Origin: Bacillota bacterium
GTDB taxonomy: Bacteria > Bacillota > Clostridia > Acetivibrionales > DSM-1351
NCBI GenBank assembly: GCA_023412275.1
Contig: JAEYNY010000115.1
Location: forward strand, 4,190-68,189
Length of the DNA stretch: 64,000 nt
Direction: 5' to 3'
The translations under genes were made by a program, and so were the position numbers. This document shows positions 47,472-56,604 of the stretch, piece by piece. How positions within the stretch are numbered: the first letter of the stretch is position 1; each line of letters starts with the position of its first letter. The notes beneath the pieces are model-generated. The model saw only the letters and a program-made list of their open reading frames with translations. It made no database searches and was not told where the DNA came from.

Positions 47472-49040
47472 ATGTATAAAAAAGGCTCTAAAAAGTATAA
47501 GATGAACCATCCTGAAAATAGTGTTGACCAAGCCGGTGCTTCTCCTCAAACAAAAAATTTGACAGCATCTTTGGAGGAGAACATATCACTGTTCAAAAAC
47601 ATATTTAAGGATGATCAGACACTTATAACAAGGGAATTTCAGAATAAATCCGTTAAGGAAGCCAAGTGCTGTATTATTTATATATCGGGAATGGTTAATA
47701 CAGAGGTTGTAAATGAAAATATCATTCAGCCTGTTCTACGTAATAATCTGGCTGAAGATATTGATGTTAATAATCTGTTGGAAGCCCTGATGAAAAAGGT
47801 CATTGTGTCAAACAGTGTTAAAATTGAAACGGATATCAATAAGATGGTCAGCTCTATAATCTCAGGGGATACCCTTTTTATTTTAGAGGGATATGATAAA
47901 GGCCTGATAATTGGGTCCGTGGGTTGGGAAAAAAGATCAATTTCCGAGCCTGAATCTTCAAAGGTTGTACGGGGCCCCAGAGAGGGCTTTACGGAATCGA
48001 TGGCGGTAAATCTTTCGTTGATACGTAGAAAAATTCAAAATCCTGATTTGAAGTTTAAGTTCAGGGTTTTGGGAGAAAGAACCCATACATCCATCTGTAT
48101 ATGCTATGTGGATGGTTTGGCACTAAAAGAAGTGTTAAATGAACTTGAACAACGACTGAATAAGATAAAAATTGACGGAATTTTAGATTCGGGTTATATT
48201 CAGGAGCTTATTAAGGATGCCCCTTATTCTCCCTTTGAGACTGTAGGGGCATTTGAGAGGCCGGATGTTGTAGCGTCCAAGCTTCTTGAGGGGCGAGTTG
48301 CTTTAATTGTTGATGGAAGCCCCTTTGTATTAACAGTCCCATTTCTTGCAGTTGAGAATTTTCAGGCCAGTGAGGACTATTACAATAACTATATTTTCGC
48401 AAACATAAATCGTCTAATCAGGGGCTTTACTGCGGTAACTTCCACTACCATACCTGCAATATTTTTGGCCCTTGTGACATATCATCAGGAGATGCTTCCG
48501 ACTCCGTTGCTGATAAGCATTTCCTCTTCGAGACAGGGTGTTCCCTTTCCAACCTCTCTTTCACTGTTTATTATGTTATTTATTTTTGATATTTTAAGGG
48601 AAGTTGGTACAAGAATGCCCGGCCCTGTAGGACAGGCGGTAAACATTGTAGGCACTTTAGTTTTAGGCCAGGCTGCAGTTCAGGCAAAACTGGTCAGTGC
48701 CCCTGTAATTATAATTACCGCACTTACTGGAATTACAACCTTGCTAAACATGAATATAATTGGTTCCACTATTGTATTTCGTACGTTTTATTTGATGGGA
48801 GCGTCATTCCTTGGGATATACGGATTACTCATGTGCATCATTATCATGTACCTTCACATGATGAGTATTCGCTCTTTTGGGGTTCCATACATGATGAATA
48901 GCACCCGTGTTAAAAACCATGACGGGCAGGATGCCTGGATTCGTGCGCCTTGGTGGAATATGACCCTAAGACCAAAAATCTTTTCAGCAGATTTGACAAG
49001 ACAAGTTTCAAATAAGAAAAATGGAAATCAAAATAAATGA
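47472..49040 (+). CDS. gerA: GerA-family spore germination receptor subunit
   Basis: 522 residues from the ATG at 47472; the frame is open from 47421. The cytoplasmic N-terminal half includes FKDDQTLITREFQ and the conserved GPREGFTESMAVNLSLIRR. A membrane half follows with about five helices (MPGPVGQAVNIVGTLVLGQAAV). GerA-type subunits form the nutrient receptor in the inner membrane of dormant spores. First gene of a four-gene operon; overlaps the next by 4 nt. Confidence 0.93.
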   Translation: MYKKGSKKYKMNHPENSVDQAGASPQTKNLTASLEENISLFKNIFKDDQTLITREFQNKSVKEAKCCIIYISGMVNTEVVNENIIQPVLRNNLAEDIDVNNLLEALMKKVIVSNSVKIETDINKMVSSIISGDTLFILEGYDKGLIIGSVGWEKRSISEPESSKVVRGPREGFTESMAVNLSLIRRKIQNPDLKFKFRVLGERTHTSICICYVDGLALKEVLNELEQRLNKIKIDGILDSGYIQELIKDAPYSPFETVGAFERPDVVASKLLEGRVALIVDGSPFVLTVPFLAVENFQASEDYYNNYIFANINRLIRGFTAVTSTTIPAIFLALVTYHQEMLPTPLLISISSSRQGVPFPTSLSLFIMLFIFDILREVGTRMPGPVGQAVNIVGTLVLGQAAVQAKLVSAPVIIITALTGITTLLNMNIIGSTIVFRTFYLMGASFLGIYGLLMCIIIMYLHMMSIRSFGVPYMMNSTRVKNHDGQDAWIRAPWWNMTLRPKIFSADLTRQVSNKKNGNQNK

Positions 49041-50188
49041 ATAAAACTAAAAGAGCCGTTATGTCGATAATTATTTTTATAAATTTGTTATTTACTTCAG
49101 GATGTTGGAATTACAGGGAAATAGATGACCTTGCCATTGTTGCGGGAGCAGCGATAGATAAAGGGGATGACGGACAATACACCTTAACAACCGAAGTAGT
49201 TGATGTTGATGGGAGTAATGATACAAAAATGAAATCAAAGCTGGTATCCATGCAAGGGAAAACCATACTGGATGCTATTAGAAACGGAATATCAATTACA
49301 GGAAAAAAGCTATATTGGAGCCATTGCAAAGTAGCAATTTTAAGTAAAAAGGTTGCAGAAGAAGGAGCCACAAAGGTCCTTGATATTTTTATCCGGGATT
49401 CTGAAATAAGTAATGATGTAAATATACTGTACTCACAGCAGGATACGGCAAGAGAAATACTTGAGGGGCAGGAAACAACCGAAAGTATAAAATCATTTGC
49501 ACTTGATAAAATATTAAAAAATGAGACCAGACTAAGTAAAGCACCCAAAATGAATTTGCTGGATTTTAGTATAGAACTACAGACTAAAGGGACTTCAACG
49601 GTAATTCCTGCAGTACATCTTGAGGATGTAAAGGGGAGTGTGATTCCCCGTGTAGCAGGTGCTGCTATCATGGAAAATGATAAATTTGTGGGTGAACTAG
49701 GTGAGGAAGAAACAAAAGACCTGCTTTTTGTACGGAACGAAGTGAAGGGCGGAGTTCTGGTCAGAGATAAGGAAGAGGGTTTATCGGCTCCTATTTCTTT
49801 GGAGATATTCGGAAATAAAACAAAGGTGAAGTCGGTTGTGGAAACCGGAAAACTTAAAATTAAGGTAAAAATACGTACAACTGTGGCAATTGATGAAATC
49901 GAAGGAAACGAAAACTTTCCTGATGAAGAAGCAGTAAAAAGGCTGGAAGCCAGTACTTCGGAATTAACCCAAAAAAAAATTGAAGACTTCATTAAAAAAA
50001 TCCAGTCAGAGTATGGTTCCGACATATTCAAGTTCGGCGAAAAGTTCAGGGAAAATGACCCAAAAAAATGGAAAAAGGTGTCAGATAAGTGGGAAGAGGT
50101 ATTCAGAAATTCAGAGGTAGACGTTGATGCCAAGGTTCATATAAAAAACAGCGCTTCAATATACAAAACATTAAAAAAAGGTGGGTAA
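49037..50188 (+). CDS. gerC: GerC-family germination receptor lipoprotein
   Basis: 383 residues. The N-terminal signal ends in a lipobox (LFTSGCWNYREIDDL), the usual GerC start. GEIGLxRNE-like text is degenerate (LLFVRNEVKGGVLV) and the C-terminal domain has the repeated Lys-rich helix (SEYGSDIFKFGEKFR). Its ATGA start overlaps the gerA stop. It anchors on the outer face of the spore inner membrane. Confidence 0.92.
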   Translation: MNKTKRAVMSIIIFINLLFTSGCWNYREIDDLAIVAGAAIDKGDDGQYTLTTEVVDVDGSNDTKMKSKLVSMQGKTILDAIRNGISITGKKLYWSHCKVAILSKKVAEEGATKVLDIFIRDSEISNDVNILYSQQDTAREILEGQETTESIKSFALDKILKNETRLSKAPKMNLLDFSIELQTKGTSTVIPAVHLEDVKGSVIPRVAGAAIMENDKFVGELGEEETKDLLFVRNEVKGGVLVRDKEEGLSAPISLEIFGNKTKVKSVVETGKLKIKVKIRTTVAIDEIEGNENFPDEEAVKRLEASTSELTQKKIEDFIKKIQSEYGSDIFKFGEKFRENDPKKWKKVSDKWEEVFRNSEVDVDAKVHIKNSASIYKTLKKGG

Positions 50189-50402
50189 AGGATTGATTAT
50201 TTTTGTAATTATCGGTTATACGTTTTTGGTTATTTTTAATGTTATACCGTTGTATAAAAAGAAATTATGGACTGACTTTTGGGTAAACAGCATTTTGAGT
50301 GTATTCTCATTGACTATAGCCGTTTTATTATCATTTAATGTTAAAATACCCAGTCCTGCCGGGCCTATACAGCATCTAATTACATTAATATTAGGAAAGT
50401 AG
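50181..50402 (+). CDS. small two-helix membrane protein of the ger operon
   Basis: 73 residues from a GTG at 50181, overlapping gerC by 8 nt. Two hydrophobic helices (about 4-24 and 33-53) with a KKK loop. Small two-helix 'D' proteins in ger operons have been reported in Bacillus as modulators of germinant receptors; assignment here is by position and topology only. Confidence 0.75.
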   Translation: MGKGLIIFVIIGYTFLVIFNVIPLYKKKLWTDFWVNSILSVFSLTIAVLLSFNVKIPSPAGPIQHLITLILGK

Positions 50403-50409
50403 GATTAGA

Positions 50410-51504
50410 ATGGGAAAAGAGCAAATATCAGACAAAGAAGCAATAATTTTAATAATAATGTTTATAATCGGTACTACGATGATTGTAGGTACAGGGGGGG
50501 ATGCTAAGAATGATGCATGGATTGCAGGTATACTTGCCGCATTTTCATTTATTCCGCTGTTCCTGATATTTTCAAGATTGCTGTCGCTTTTTCCGGGAAA
50601 AGATATATTTGATATTTTTAGTATGGTATTTGGAAAAGTACCGGGTAAAATTTTATCTGCCATATATATATGGTATTCCTTTCACCTGGGAGCACTTGTT
50701 CTGAGGAATTTTGGGGAGTTCATCAATGTAGTAGCTTTGTCCGAAACCCCTATGTTTATTCCCTTGCTATGTCTGGGACTGGTGTGCATATTTGCTGCTT
50801 ACTTGGGGATTGAGGTATTAAGCAGAACTACGGCTATTTTTGTACCGCTAATTATTTTTATTGTATTTGTTGTTCTGATATTGGGAATACCCCAGCTCCG
50901 ACTAAATTACATTCAACCGATACTTGGGAATGGTTTAACCCCGGTGTTAAAAGGTACATTCTCAACTTTTTCCTTTCCTATGGCTGAGACTGTGGTTTTT
51001 CTGTGTGTTTTTACATCTCTTCAAACAAAAAAGTCACCTAAAAGGGTGTACATATGGGGCACCTTAATAGCAGCCAGCATGATTATCATAATCACAATAA
51101 GGAATATCGCAGTACTAGGGAATCTGGTGGGCAACTTCTATTTTCCGTCTTATGTAGCTGCCAGTAGAATTAGGATTGGTAACTTTATACAAGGTGTGGA
51201 AGTAACCGTATCCTTTGTATTTATATTTGCTGTTTTTGCAAAATGTGCGGTTTGTCTATTAGGAGCTTGTAAAGGGATAGCTAAAGTATTCAATTTAAAA
51301 GATTATAGGTCAATTGTAGTTCAAACCGGATTGCTTATGATTTATTTCTCGTATACTGTTTATCATACTATAATAGAAATGAATTACTGGGCCTTTGAAA
51401 TCTATCCTTACTATGCATTCCCAATGCAGGTGATAATACCGGTTATTACTTGGATTATTGCAGAGATAAAGAAATCGAGAAACCTCTTGAATATAGGAAA
51501 ATAG
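50410..51504 (+). CDS. gerB: GerB-family germination receptor permease-like subunit
   Basis: 364 residues, about ten helices, of the GerB (APC superfamily) group. ISDKEAIILIIMFIIGT at the N-terminus and YIWYSFHLGALVLRNFGEF are typical. GerB binds the germinant. It closes the A-C-D-B operon, an order common in clostridia. Confidence 0.93.
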   Translation: MGKEQISDKEAIILIIMFIIGTTMIVGTGGDAKNDAWIAGILAAFSFIPLFLIFSRLLSLFPGKDIFDIFSMVFGKVPGKILSAIYIWYSFHLGALVLRNFGEFINVVALSETPMFIPLLCLGLVCIFAAYLGIEVLSRTTAIFVPLIIFIVFVVLILGIPQLRLNYIQPILGNGLTPVLKGTFSTFSFPMAETVVFLCVFTSLQTKKSPKRVYIWGTLIAASMIIIITIRNIAVLGNLVGNFYFPSYVAASRIRIGNFIQGVEVTVSFVFIFAVFAKCAVCLLGACKGIAKVFNLKDYRSIVVQTGLLMIYFSYTVYHTIIEMNYWAFEIYPYYAFPMQVIIPVITWIIAEIKKSRNLLNIGK

Positions 51505-51576
51505 TTAATAAATAAACATGATTTTAAGATATAATATACCTTGAATCTAAAATTTAACCTATTGAGAGGTACACAA

Positions 51577-52734
51577 GTGAAAAAAATAACAATCCCTTTA
51601 TTATGTGGTCAATTATGTCTGATTGCCATGATACTGTCCTCTTCAGGACTTGCTATGCCCAGATTGGCTGAAGAGCTAGGTTTTACGTCAGTACAGCAGG
51701 GCAGTATGGTTAGCGTTCAGTTCTTGGGATTTACACTGGGAGTTTTGATTGGAGGAACTCTTGTGGACAGCTATGGAGGATTAAAGACATTAAGAGCTGC
51801 TTTTGCCGGGTTGGGAGCAGCAACCTTGATATTCGGTTTATCAAAGTATTATATTATAATTATGACAGGGATATTTTTTATAGGATTTTTCGGAAGTATT
51901 TGTCAGAACGCAATTGTATCTCTCACAACAGCATATGATACAAAGAAGGCAGACTCTAACATAGCATTTATCAATGTTTTTTTTACCGTAGGAGCTATAA
52001 TAACTCCTCTCCTGCTTCTGATGTTCACGGTCTTTCTCGGAATGTGGAGAATTACATATTATATTATCGGCATATTATTTTTAGGTATGGCATTATATAC
52101 TGTAAAATACAAAGGTCAGTCAGAGGTAAATACAGTTTCTCTGAAGAATACATTAAAGCAGTACAGGGCTGTGTTTACAAGACCTTTAAATTTGATAGCT
52201 CCTCTGACGCTATTTTTATATGTTACAGCAGAAACCGGACTTTGGGGTTTTGCACCAATGTTTTTTGAAAGCCGTGGTTATGGAAAGATTTCTGGAATTG
52301 CGGCAAGTATTTTCATATGGGTTGCTATGTTTGCAGGGAGAACTCTTTCTGTAAAGCTAATCAAGAGGTTTGATATGGTCAGGATATTGCTAGTACACGG
52401 AATATTGGCAATACTTTCGTTGGTTATGGTTATTTACTCAAATCAGGGTATGGCAATAATCTGGATAGCACTTGCCGGTTTTGCATGTTCGCCTTTTTAT
52501 CCTTTGCTTACAAATTGGATTACAAGGCTTACCGGGGATAAAAGCAGTACTATGCTGGCTTTTAATATGGGAGCTGGGGCACTGGGGCCTGTGGTAATGG
52601 GTGTTTTTACCGGAATGGTAGTACACAGCTATGGAAGCAGTTATACCACTGTTGTACCTTCCTTTGCAATGTTGATGGCAGTTATAATACTTTTTATATT
52701 CAGAAATCGAAAATCAGAAGCATATATTGACTAA
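51577..52734 (+). CDS. major facilitator superfamily transporter
   Basis: 385 residues from the GTG at 51577 with GAGAGG 7 nt upstream; the frame is open from 51541. Twelve helices are plausible. The GGTLVDSYGGLKTLR loop between helices 2 and 3 is the MFS signature A variant, and a second half begins near 200. The fucose/sugar-permease branch is the nearest resemblance. Substrate unknown. It could export the NRPS product, but nothing beyond 4-kb proximity supports that, and the germination operon lies between. Confidence 0.85.
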   Translation: MKKITIPLLCGQLCLIAMILSSSGLAMPRLAEELGFTSVQQGSMVSVQFLGFTLGVLIGGTLVDSYGGLKTLRAAFAGLGAATLIFGLSKYYIIIMTGIFFIGFFGSICQNAIVSLTTAYDTKKADSNIAFINVFFTVGAIITPLLLLMFTVFLGMWRITYYIIGILFLGMALYTVKYKGQSEVNTVSLKNTLKQYRAVFTRPLNLIAPLTLFLYVTAETGLWGFAPMFFESRGYGKISGIAASIFIWVAMFAGRTLSVKLIKRFDMVRILLVHGILAILSLVMVIYSNQGMAIIWIALAGFACSPFYPLLTNWITRLTGDKSSTMLAFNMGAGALGPVVMGVFTGMVVHSYGSSYTTVVPSFAMLMAVIILFIFRNRKSEAYID

Positions 52735-52783
52735 ATTTAGACACAATGCTACTATTTGGATATAAAAACCTAGGAGGTTGGAT

Positions 52784-53839
52784 ATGAAAAAGATATTAGC
52801 ATTGGTATTGAGTGTATGTCTTGTATTATCTGTTTTTGCTGTTCCAATAACGGCTGCATCAACAAAACTGACATCTTCAGAGCTTAACATCATAAAGGCA
52901 TATCAAAAAACTCTTGAAACAAAAAATCTACAGTATGTCAACAGTTACAAGTACAGCGGTGTTACATACAAAATGTTGAGCATACCAAGCGGCTCAACTG
53001 CAAAGATTCTTACACCACAGTATTCAAAGGGCTACGATTCAAAACAGAAGCTTTATACGGCTAACCTGAAAGGCTTACTGGTAATTAGCAGTAAGACTAC
53101 ATTAAGTGTTTCAAATATCAGCGGTGGCGTTTATCTCAAAACAAAAAACAAGAAGACATACGCCTATAATGCAGTTGCAACAACAACAAAAGCGGTTCAG
53201 GTAAAGAACCTTGCAAGCAGTCAGAAAACTGAAATTAAGAAATATTTAAGCTCCATGTACGGAGAAAAGACCGCAAACAATCTTATTAACCCGCCAACAG
53301 CGCTTGGATCAATTAATAACCCGGTTTCATTGAACCAAAAATATACTTGGAGTGAGACAAAGGACTTCCTTGACGACAAAATATCAGGTACCTTCTCAAT
53401 GACTGTTAAGAGCTTTCAAAAAGTAACTATAGATGAGTTGGAACAAATGGGAATAAAAGCTGAGGATAGAAAAGATCACGAGTTTGCAATAATAGATGTG
53501 CTGTGGGAAGTTCAAAACGCCCAACTTACCCAGGTTAAAGGAGAAGGTTCGGCTTATCTTTGTGTTGGATGGGATGCCGACATATGGGGAATAAAAACCT
53601 CTGACAATGCGTCAATAATAGGGACTATGGATTATGGCTTTGATGGAAGTCTGGATGATGCCATGGATAAAGCTACAGAGTTTAGAAAAGTAACACCAGG
53701 TATGACAGAATCATTTACGGCAGAAGGCAAAGTTGTTATAGATCTGTATAAGAATAAAACAAATTATCTCGTTATGCAGAATGAACAGATACGAGATAAA
53801 GATTACGATGGCAGCTTTATATATTTTAAATTGCAGTAA
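52784..53839 (+). CDS. secreted protein of unknown function
   Basis: 351 residues from the ATG at 52784 (AGGAGG 6 nt upstream). A Sec signal peptide (MKKILALVLSVCLVLSVFAV, cleavage near AITAA-type PITAAS) is followed by a Lys/Ser/Thr-rich region to about 170. A second domain (about 180-350) reads TFSMTVKSFQKVTIDEL...EFAIIDVLWEVQNAQL, like a DUF4352-type immunoglobulin fold. No enzyme motif, anchor or repeat is seen. Single-gene unit with its own terminator. Confidence 0.75.
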   Translation: MKKILALVLSVCLVLSVFAVPITAASTKLTSSELNIIKAYQKTLETKNLQYVNSYKYSGVTYKMLSIPSGSTAKILTPQYSKGYDSKQKLYTANLKGLLVISSKTTLSVSNISGGVYLKTKNKKTYAYNAVATTTKAVQVKNLASSQKTEIKKYLSSMYGEKTANNLINPPTALGSINNPVSLNQKYTWSETKDFLDDKISGTFSMTVKSFQKVTIDELEQMGIKAEDRKDHEFAIIDVLWEVQNAQLTQVKGEGSAYLCVGWDADIWGIKTSDNASIIGTMDYGFDGSLDDAMDKATEFRKVTPGMTESFTAEGKVVIDLYKNKTNYLVMQNEQIRDKDYDGSFIYFKLQ

Positions 53840-53862
53840 ATCAGGAAAATAACTTAAGAGTA

Positions 53863-53899
53863 AAAGGAATACTTCACAAAAGAGGTATTCCTTTTTTTA
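53863..53899 (+). terminator. intrinsic terminator after the secreted protein
   Basis: AAAGGAATAC (53863-53872) pairs with GTATTCCTTT (53885-53894), followed by a run of T. Confidence 0.9.
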
Positions 53900-54022
53900 T
53901 ACTTAAAAGTTCTTGATATAACCCCAAACGATTAAAAAACAAAATTCTGGCATACAAATCAATTAAAGTATATAATTCGCACAAATTCAAATATGTTAAT
54001 TTTAAATTTTATAAAAAAGGTA

Positions 54023-54051
54023 TTGACTAAAATTAAATTTGGTTATATCAT
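54023..54051 (+). promoter_or_regulatory. metY promoter
   Basis: TTGACT (54023-54028), 17-nt spacer, TATCAT (54046-54051), 53 nt before the metY ATG. The spacer holds AAATTAAATTT, a short AT dyad that could be an operator. No SAM riboswitch is present. Confidence 0.6.
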
Positions 54052-54104
54052 ATTAATATAATAAAACCTATAAACTTACTAGCATATAAAGGGGGATACC
54101 ATAT

Positions 54105-55385
54105 ATGAGCAGAAAACTTAGTTTTGACACATTACAGGTTCACGCAGGACAGGAATTAGATCCAACAACAAGGTCAAGGGCAGTGCCTATATACCAGACA
54201 ACATCATATGTATTCAAAGATGCAGATAATGCAGCAAATTTATTTGGCCTGAAGGACTCAGGAAATATTTACACAAGAATTATGAACCCAACAACAGACG
54301 TATTTGAAAAAAGAATTGCAGCACTCGAAGGCGGTACCGGAGCACTTGCAGTAGCATCAGGATCGGCAGCAATAACATATTCAGTACTAAATGTTGCCGG
54401 AGCCGGAGACGAGATAGTAGCTGCCAACACCTTGTATGGAGGAACTTATAACCTTTTTGCGGCAACCTTACCAAGATACGGAGTAAACACAACCTTTGTA
54501 GATCCTGATAACATCCAAAACTTTGAAGCCGCTATTACTGACAAAACAAAAGCACTGTACATTGAATCAATTGGTAACCCAAATGCAAACCTAATCGATA
54601 TCCAAGCTGTAGCAGACATTGCACATAAGCATGGTATCCCCCTTATAGTTGATAACACCTTTGGCTCACCATATCTGGTAAGACCTATAGATTTCGGAGC
54701 AGACGTAGTTGTACATTCTGCAACAAAATTTATAGGAGGACACGGAACTTCTATAGGTGGAGTAATCATTGACGGAGGTAAATTTGACTATTCTGTGGGA
54801 GATAAATTTCCCGGGTTTACAACACCTGATGTAAGCTACCACGGGGTTGTATACAGTCAGTTAGGAGGGGTGGCATTTATAACAAAAGCCAGAGTTCAGT
54901 TACTTAGAGACACAGGCGCAGCTATAAGTCCTTTTAATTCCTTCTTATTTATACAGGGACTGGAGACACTATCACTGAGGGTGGAAAGACATGTAAACAA
55001 TTCAAAAAAGATTGCAGAATATCTCGAAAAGCACCCCTTGGTGGAGAAAGTAAATTACCCAAGCCTGAAAGGAAATAAATACTTTGAACTGGCACAAAAA
55101 TATTTTCCAAAGGGCTCAGGCTCAATATTTACTTTTGAAATAAAAGGAGGCCTTGAAGCTGCAAAGAAATTTATAGACAGCTTGGAGATATTCTCATTAC
55201 TGGCAAATGTCGCAGATGCTAAATCTCTGGTTATACATCCTGCAAGCACCACCCATTCCCAACTTTCGGAAGATGAACTTTTGAAATCAGGAATAACACC
55301 CGGAACAATCAGACTTTCCATAGGAATTGAAGATTCGGATGATCTCATTTATGACATAGAACAGGCACTTGAGAAGAGCAGATAA
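54105..55385 (+). CDS. metY: O-acetylhomoserine sulfhydrylase (aminocarboxypropyltransferase)
   Basis: Makes homocysteine from O-acetylhomoserine and sulfide with PLP. 426 residues, normal length. FDTLQVHAGQE, YTRIMNPTTDVFEKRIAALEGG, VDNTFGSPYLVRPIDFGADVVVHSATKFIGGHG (PLP lysine in SATKF) and GTIRLSIGIED are all diagnostic of MetY over MetB/MetC. With metA it forms the methionine branch; the two are 106 nt apart and read in the same direction. Confidence 0.96.
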   Translation: MSRKLSFDTLQVHAGQELDPTTRSRAVPIYQTTSYVFKDADNAANLFGLKDSGNIYTRIMNPTTDVFEKRIAALEGGTGALAVASGSAAITYSVLNVAGAGDEIVAANTLYGGTYNLFAATLPRYGVNTTFVDPDNIQNFEAAITDKTKALYIESIGNPNANLIDIQAVADIAHKHGIPLIVDNTFGSPYLVRPIDFGADVVVHSATKFIGGHGTSIGGVIIDGGKFDYSVGDKFPGFTTPDVSYHGVVYSQLGGVAFITKARVQLLRDTGAAISPFNSFLFIQGLETLSLRVERHVNNSKKIAEYLEKHPLVEKVNYPSLKGNKYFELAQKYFPKGSGSIFTFEIKGGLEAAKKFIDSLEIFSLLANVADAKSLVIHPASTTHSQLSEDELLKSGITPGTIRLSIGIEDSDDLIYDIEQALEKSR

Positions 55386-55491
55386 AAAACCTATATTGGC
55401 TAATAGTTGACTTTTCCTTATTGAATAATATAATTTATACTATGCACTTTTTTTACAATTTATTTTATTTATTTAAGTGATGGAGGTCAAT

Positions 55492-56412
55492 ATGCCAATC
55501 AGAATCCCTGACAATCTTCCTGCGGTGGAAACCCTGAATAGTGAGAACATATTTGTCATGTCTGAGGACAGGGCATACCATCAGGATATAAGACCGCTTA
55601 AAATTGCAATATTAAATATAATGCCGACTAAAATAACCACGGAGACGCAGTTACTCAGACTTCTTGGAAACACACCTCTTCAGGTGGAAATCGTACTACT
55701 GCATCCCGCATCCCATATGTCAAAAAATACTCCTGAGGAACACCTTGAAACTTTTTATAAAACTTTTGACGAGATACAAGGAGAGCATTTCGACGGATTG
55801 ATTATCACAGGAGCACCTGTTGAACAAATGCCCTTTGAAGACGTAAATTACTGGGAAGAACTTGAACGTATAATGGATTGGAGTAAGAAAAACGTATACT
55901 CTACACTGCACATATGCTGGGGTGCACAGGCAGGCCTGTATTATCACTACGGTATACCAAAACGTGATTTGCCTAAGAAGATGTTTGGTGTATTTGAGCA
56001 CACTAAAATAAAGGAACATGTAAAACTTCTCAGAGGCTTTGACGATGTGTTTTTTGTACCCCATTCCAGACATACAGAGATTACCCATGAGGATGTAGCG
56101 ATGATTGACAAACTGGAAATACTGGCTGAATCCAAGGAAGCGGGAGTATATCTGGTAGCATCAAAAGACGGACGTCACATTTTTGCTACAGGACATTCGG
56201 AATATGATCCCTACACACTCAAATTGGAGTACGAGAGGGATGTAGAAAGGGGTATGGATATAGAGGTTCCCAAGAACTACTTCCCCGGGGATGATCCGAC
56301 AAAGGAGCCTATTGTAAGATGGCGAGGTCATGGAAACCTTTTGTTTTTAAATTGGCTCAACTATTATGTATATCAGGAAACACCTTACGATTTAACTAGC
56401 ATAGGAAAGTAA
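55492..56412 (+). CDS. metA: homoserine O-acyltransferase (MetA, probably acetyl-CoA using)
   Basis: Activates homoserine, most likely to O-acetylhomoserine, the substrate of the MetY next door. 306 residues from the ATG at 55492 (GGAGG 5 nt upstream). MPIRIPDNLPAVETLNSENI, NIMPTKITTETQLLRLLGNTPLQVE, ITGAPVEQMPFEDVNYWEEL, and the catalytic Cys in HICWGAQAGLYYHYG are conserved. Although it belongs to the family first named for succinyl transfer, Firmicute members mostly use acetyl-CoA; that is family knowledge, not read from the sequence. Confidence 0.95.
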   Translation: MPIRIPDNLPAVETLNSENIFVMSEDRAYHQDIRPLKIAILNIMPTKITTETQLLRLLGNTPLQVEIVLLHPASHMSKNTPEEHLETFYKTFDEIQGEHFDGLIITGAPVEQMPFEDVNYWEELERIMDWSKKNVYSTLHICWGAQAGLYYHYGIPKRDLPKKMFGVFEHTKIKEHVKLLRGFDDVFFVPHSRHTEITHEDVAMIDKLEILAESKEAGVYLVASKDGRHIFATGHSEYDPYTLKLEYERDVERGMDIEVPKNYFPGDDPTKEPIVRWRGHGNLLFLNWLNYYVYQETPYDLTSIGK

Positions 56413-56427
56413 TAAAATGAATTAAAT

Positions 56428-56551
56428 GCCTTGAGCACCTGAAAGGTGATAAATCATAACCTTTTTGACGGGCATAGCATGTTACGACTCGATAACTGTG
56501 CCAGGGGGAGGGCCGGTACAGGACTGGTGGTAGTCACTTGGTGCTCAAGGC
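56428..56551 (+). ncRNA. structured element of unknown family between convergent genes
   Basis: A 12-bp perfect inverted repeat (GCCTTGAGCACC at 56428-56439, GGTGCTCAAGGC at 56540-56551) encloses about 100 nt with more pairing. CACCT gaa AGGTG (56436-56448) would compete with the outer stem. GGCATA (56471-56476) pairs with TGTGCC (56497-56502), stacked over GTTA/TAAC. GACT/AGTC forms a small hairpin near 56522-56535. GC content is well above the surroundings. There is no T-run on either side, no promoter and no ORF. Strand is uncertain. I do not recognise a riboswitch class. Confidence 0.45.
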
Positions 56552-56604
56552 TGAATAGACATTTGCCTATCTACTTTACATAATATTATTTTTCACATAA
56601 AATG

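Noticed and set aside
49111..50133. 340-residue minus-strand frame opposite gerC
   Set aside because: It lies wholly on top of a clear GerC gene, has Ser/Phe-rich composition typical of antisense frames, and lacks a ribosome site or family match.
51577..52734. MFS protein as the product exporter
   Set aside because: It is separated from the synthetase by a complete germination operon and resembles sugar permeases, so it is kept as a generic transporter.
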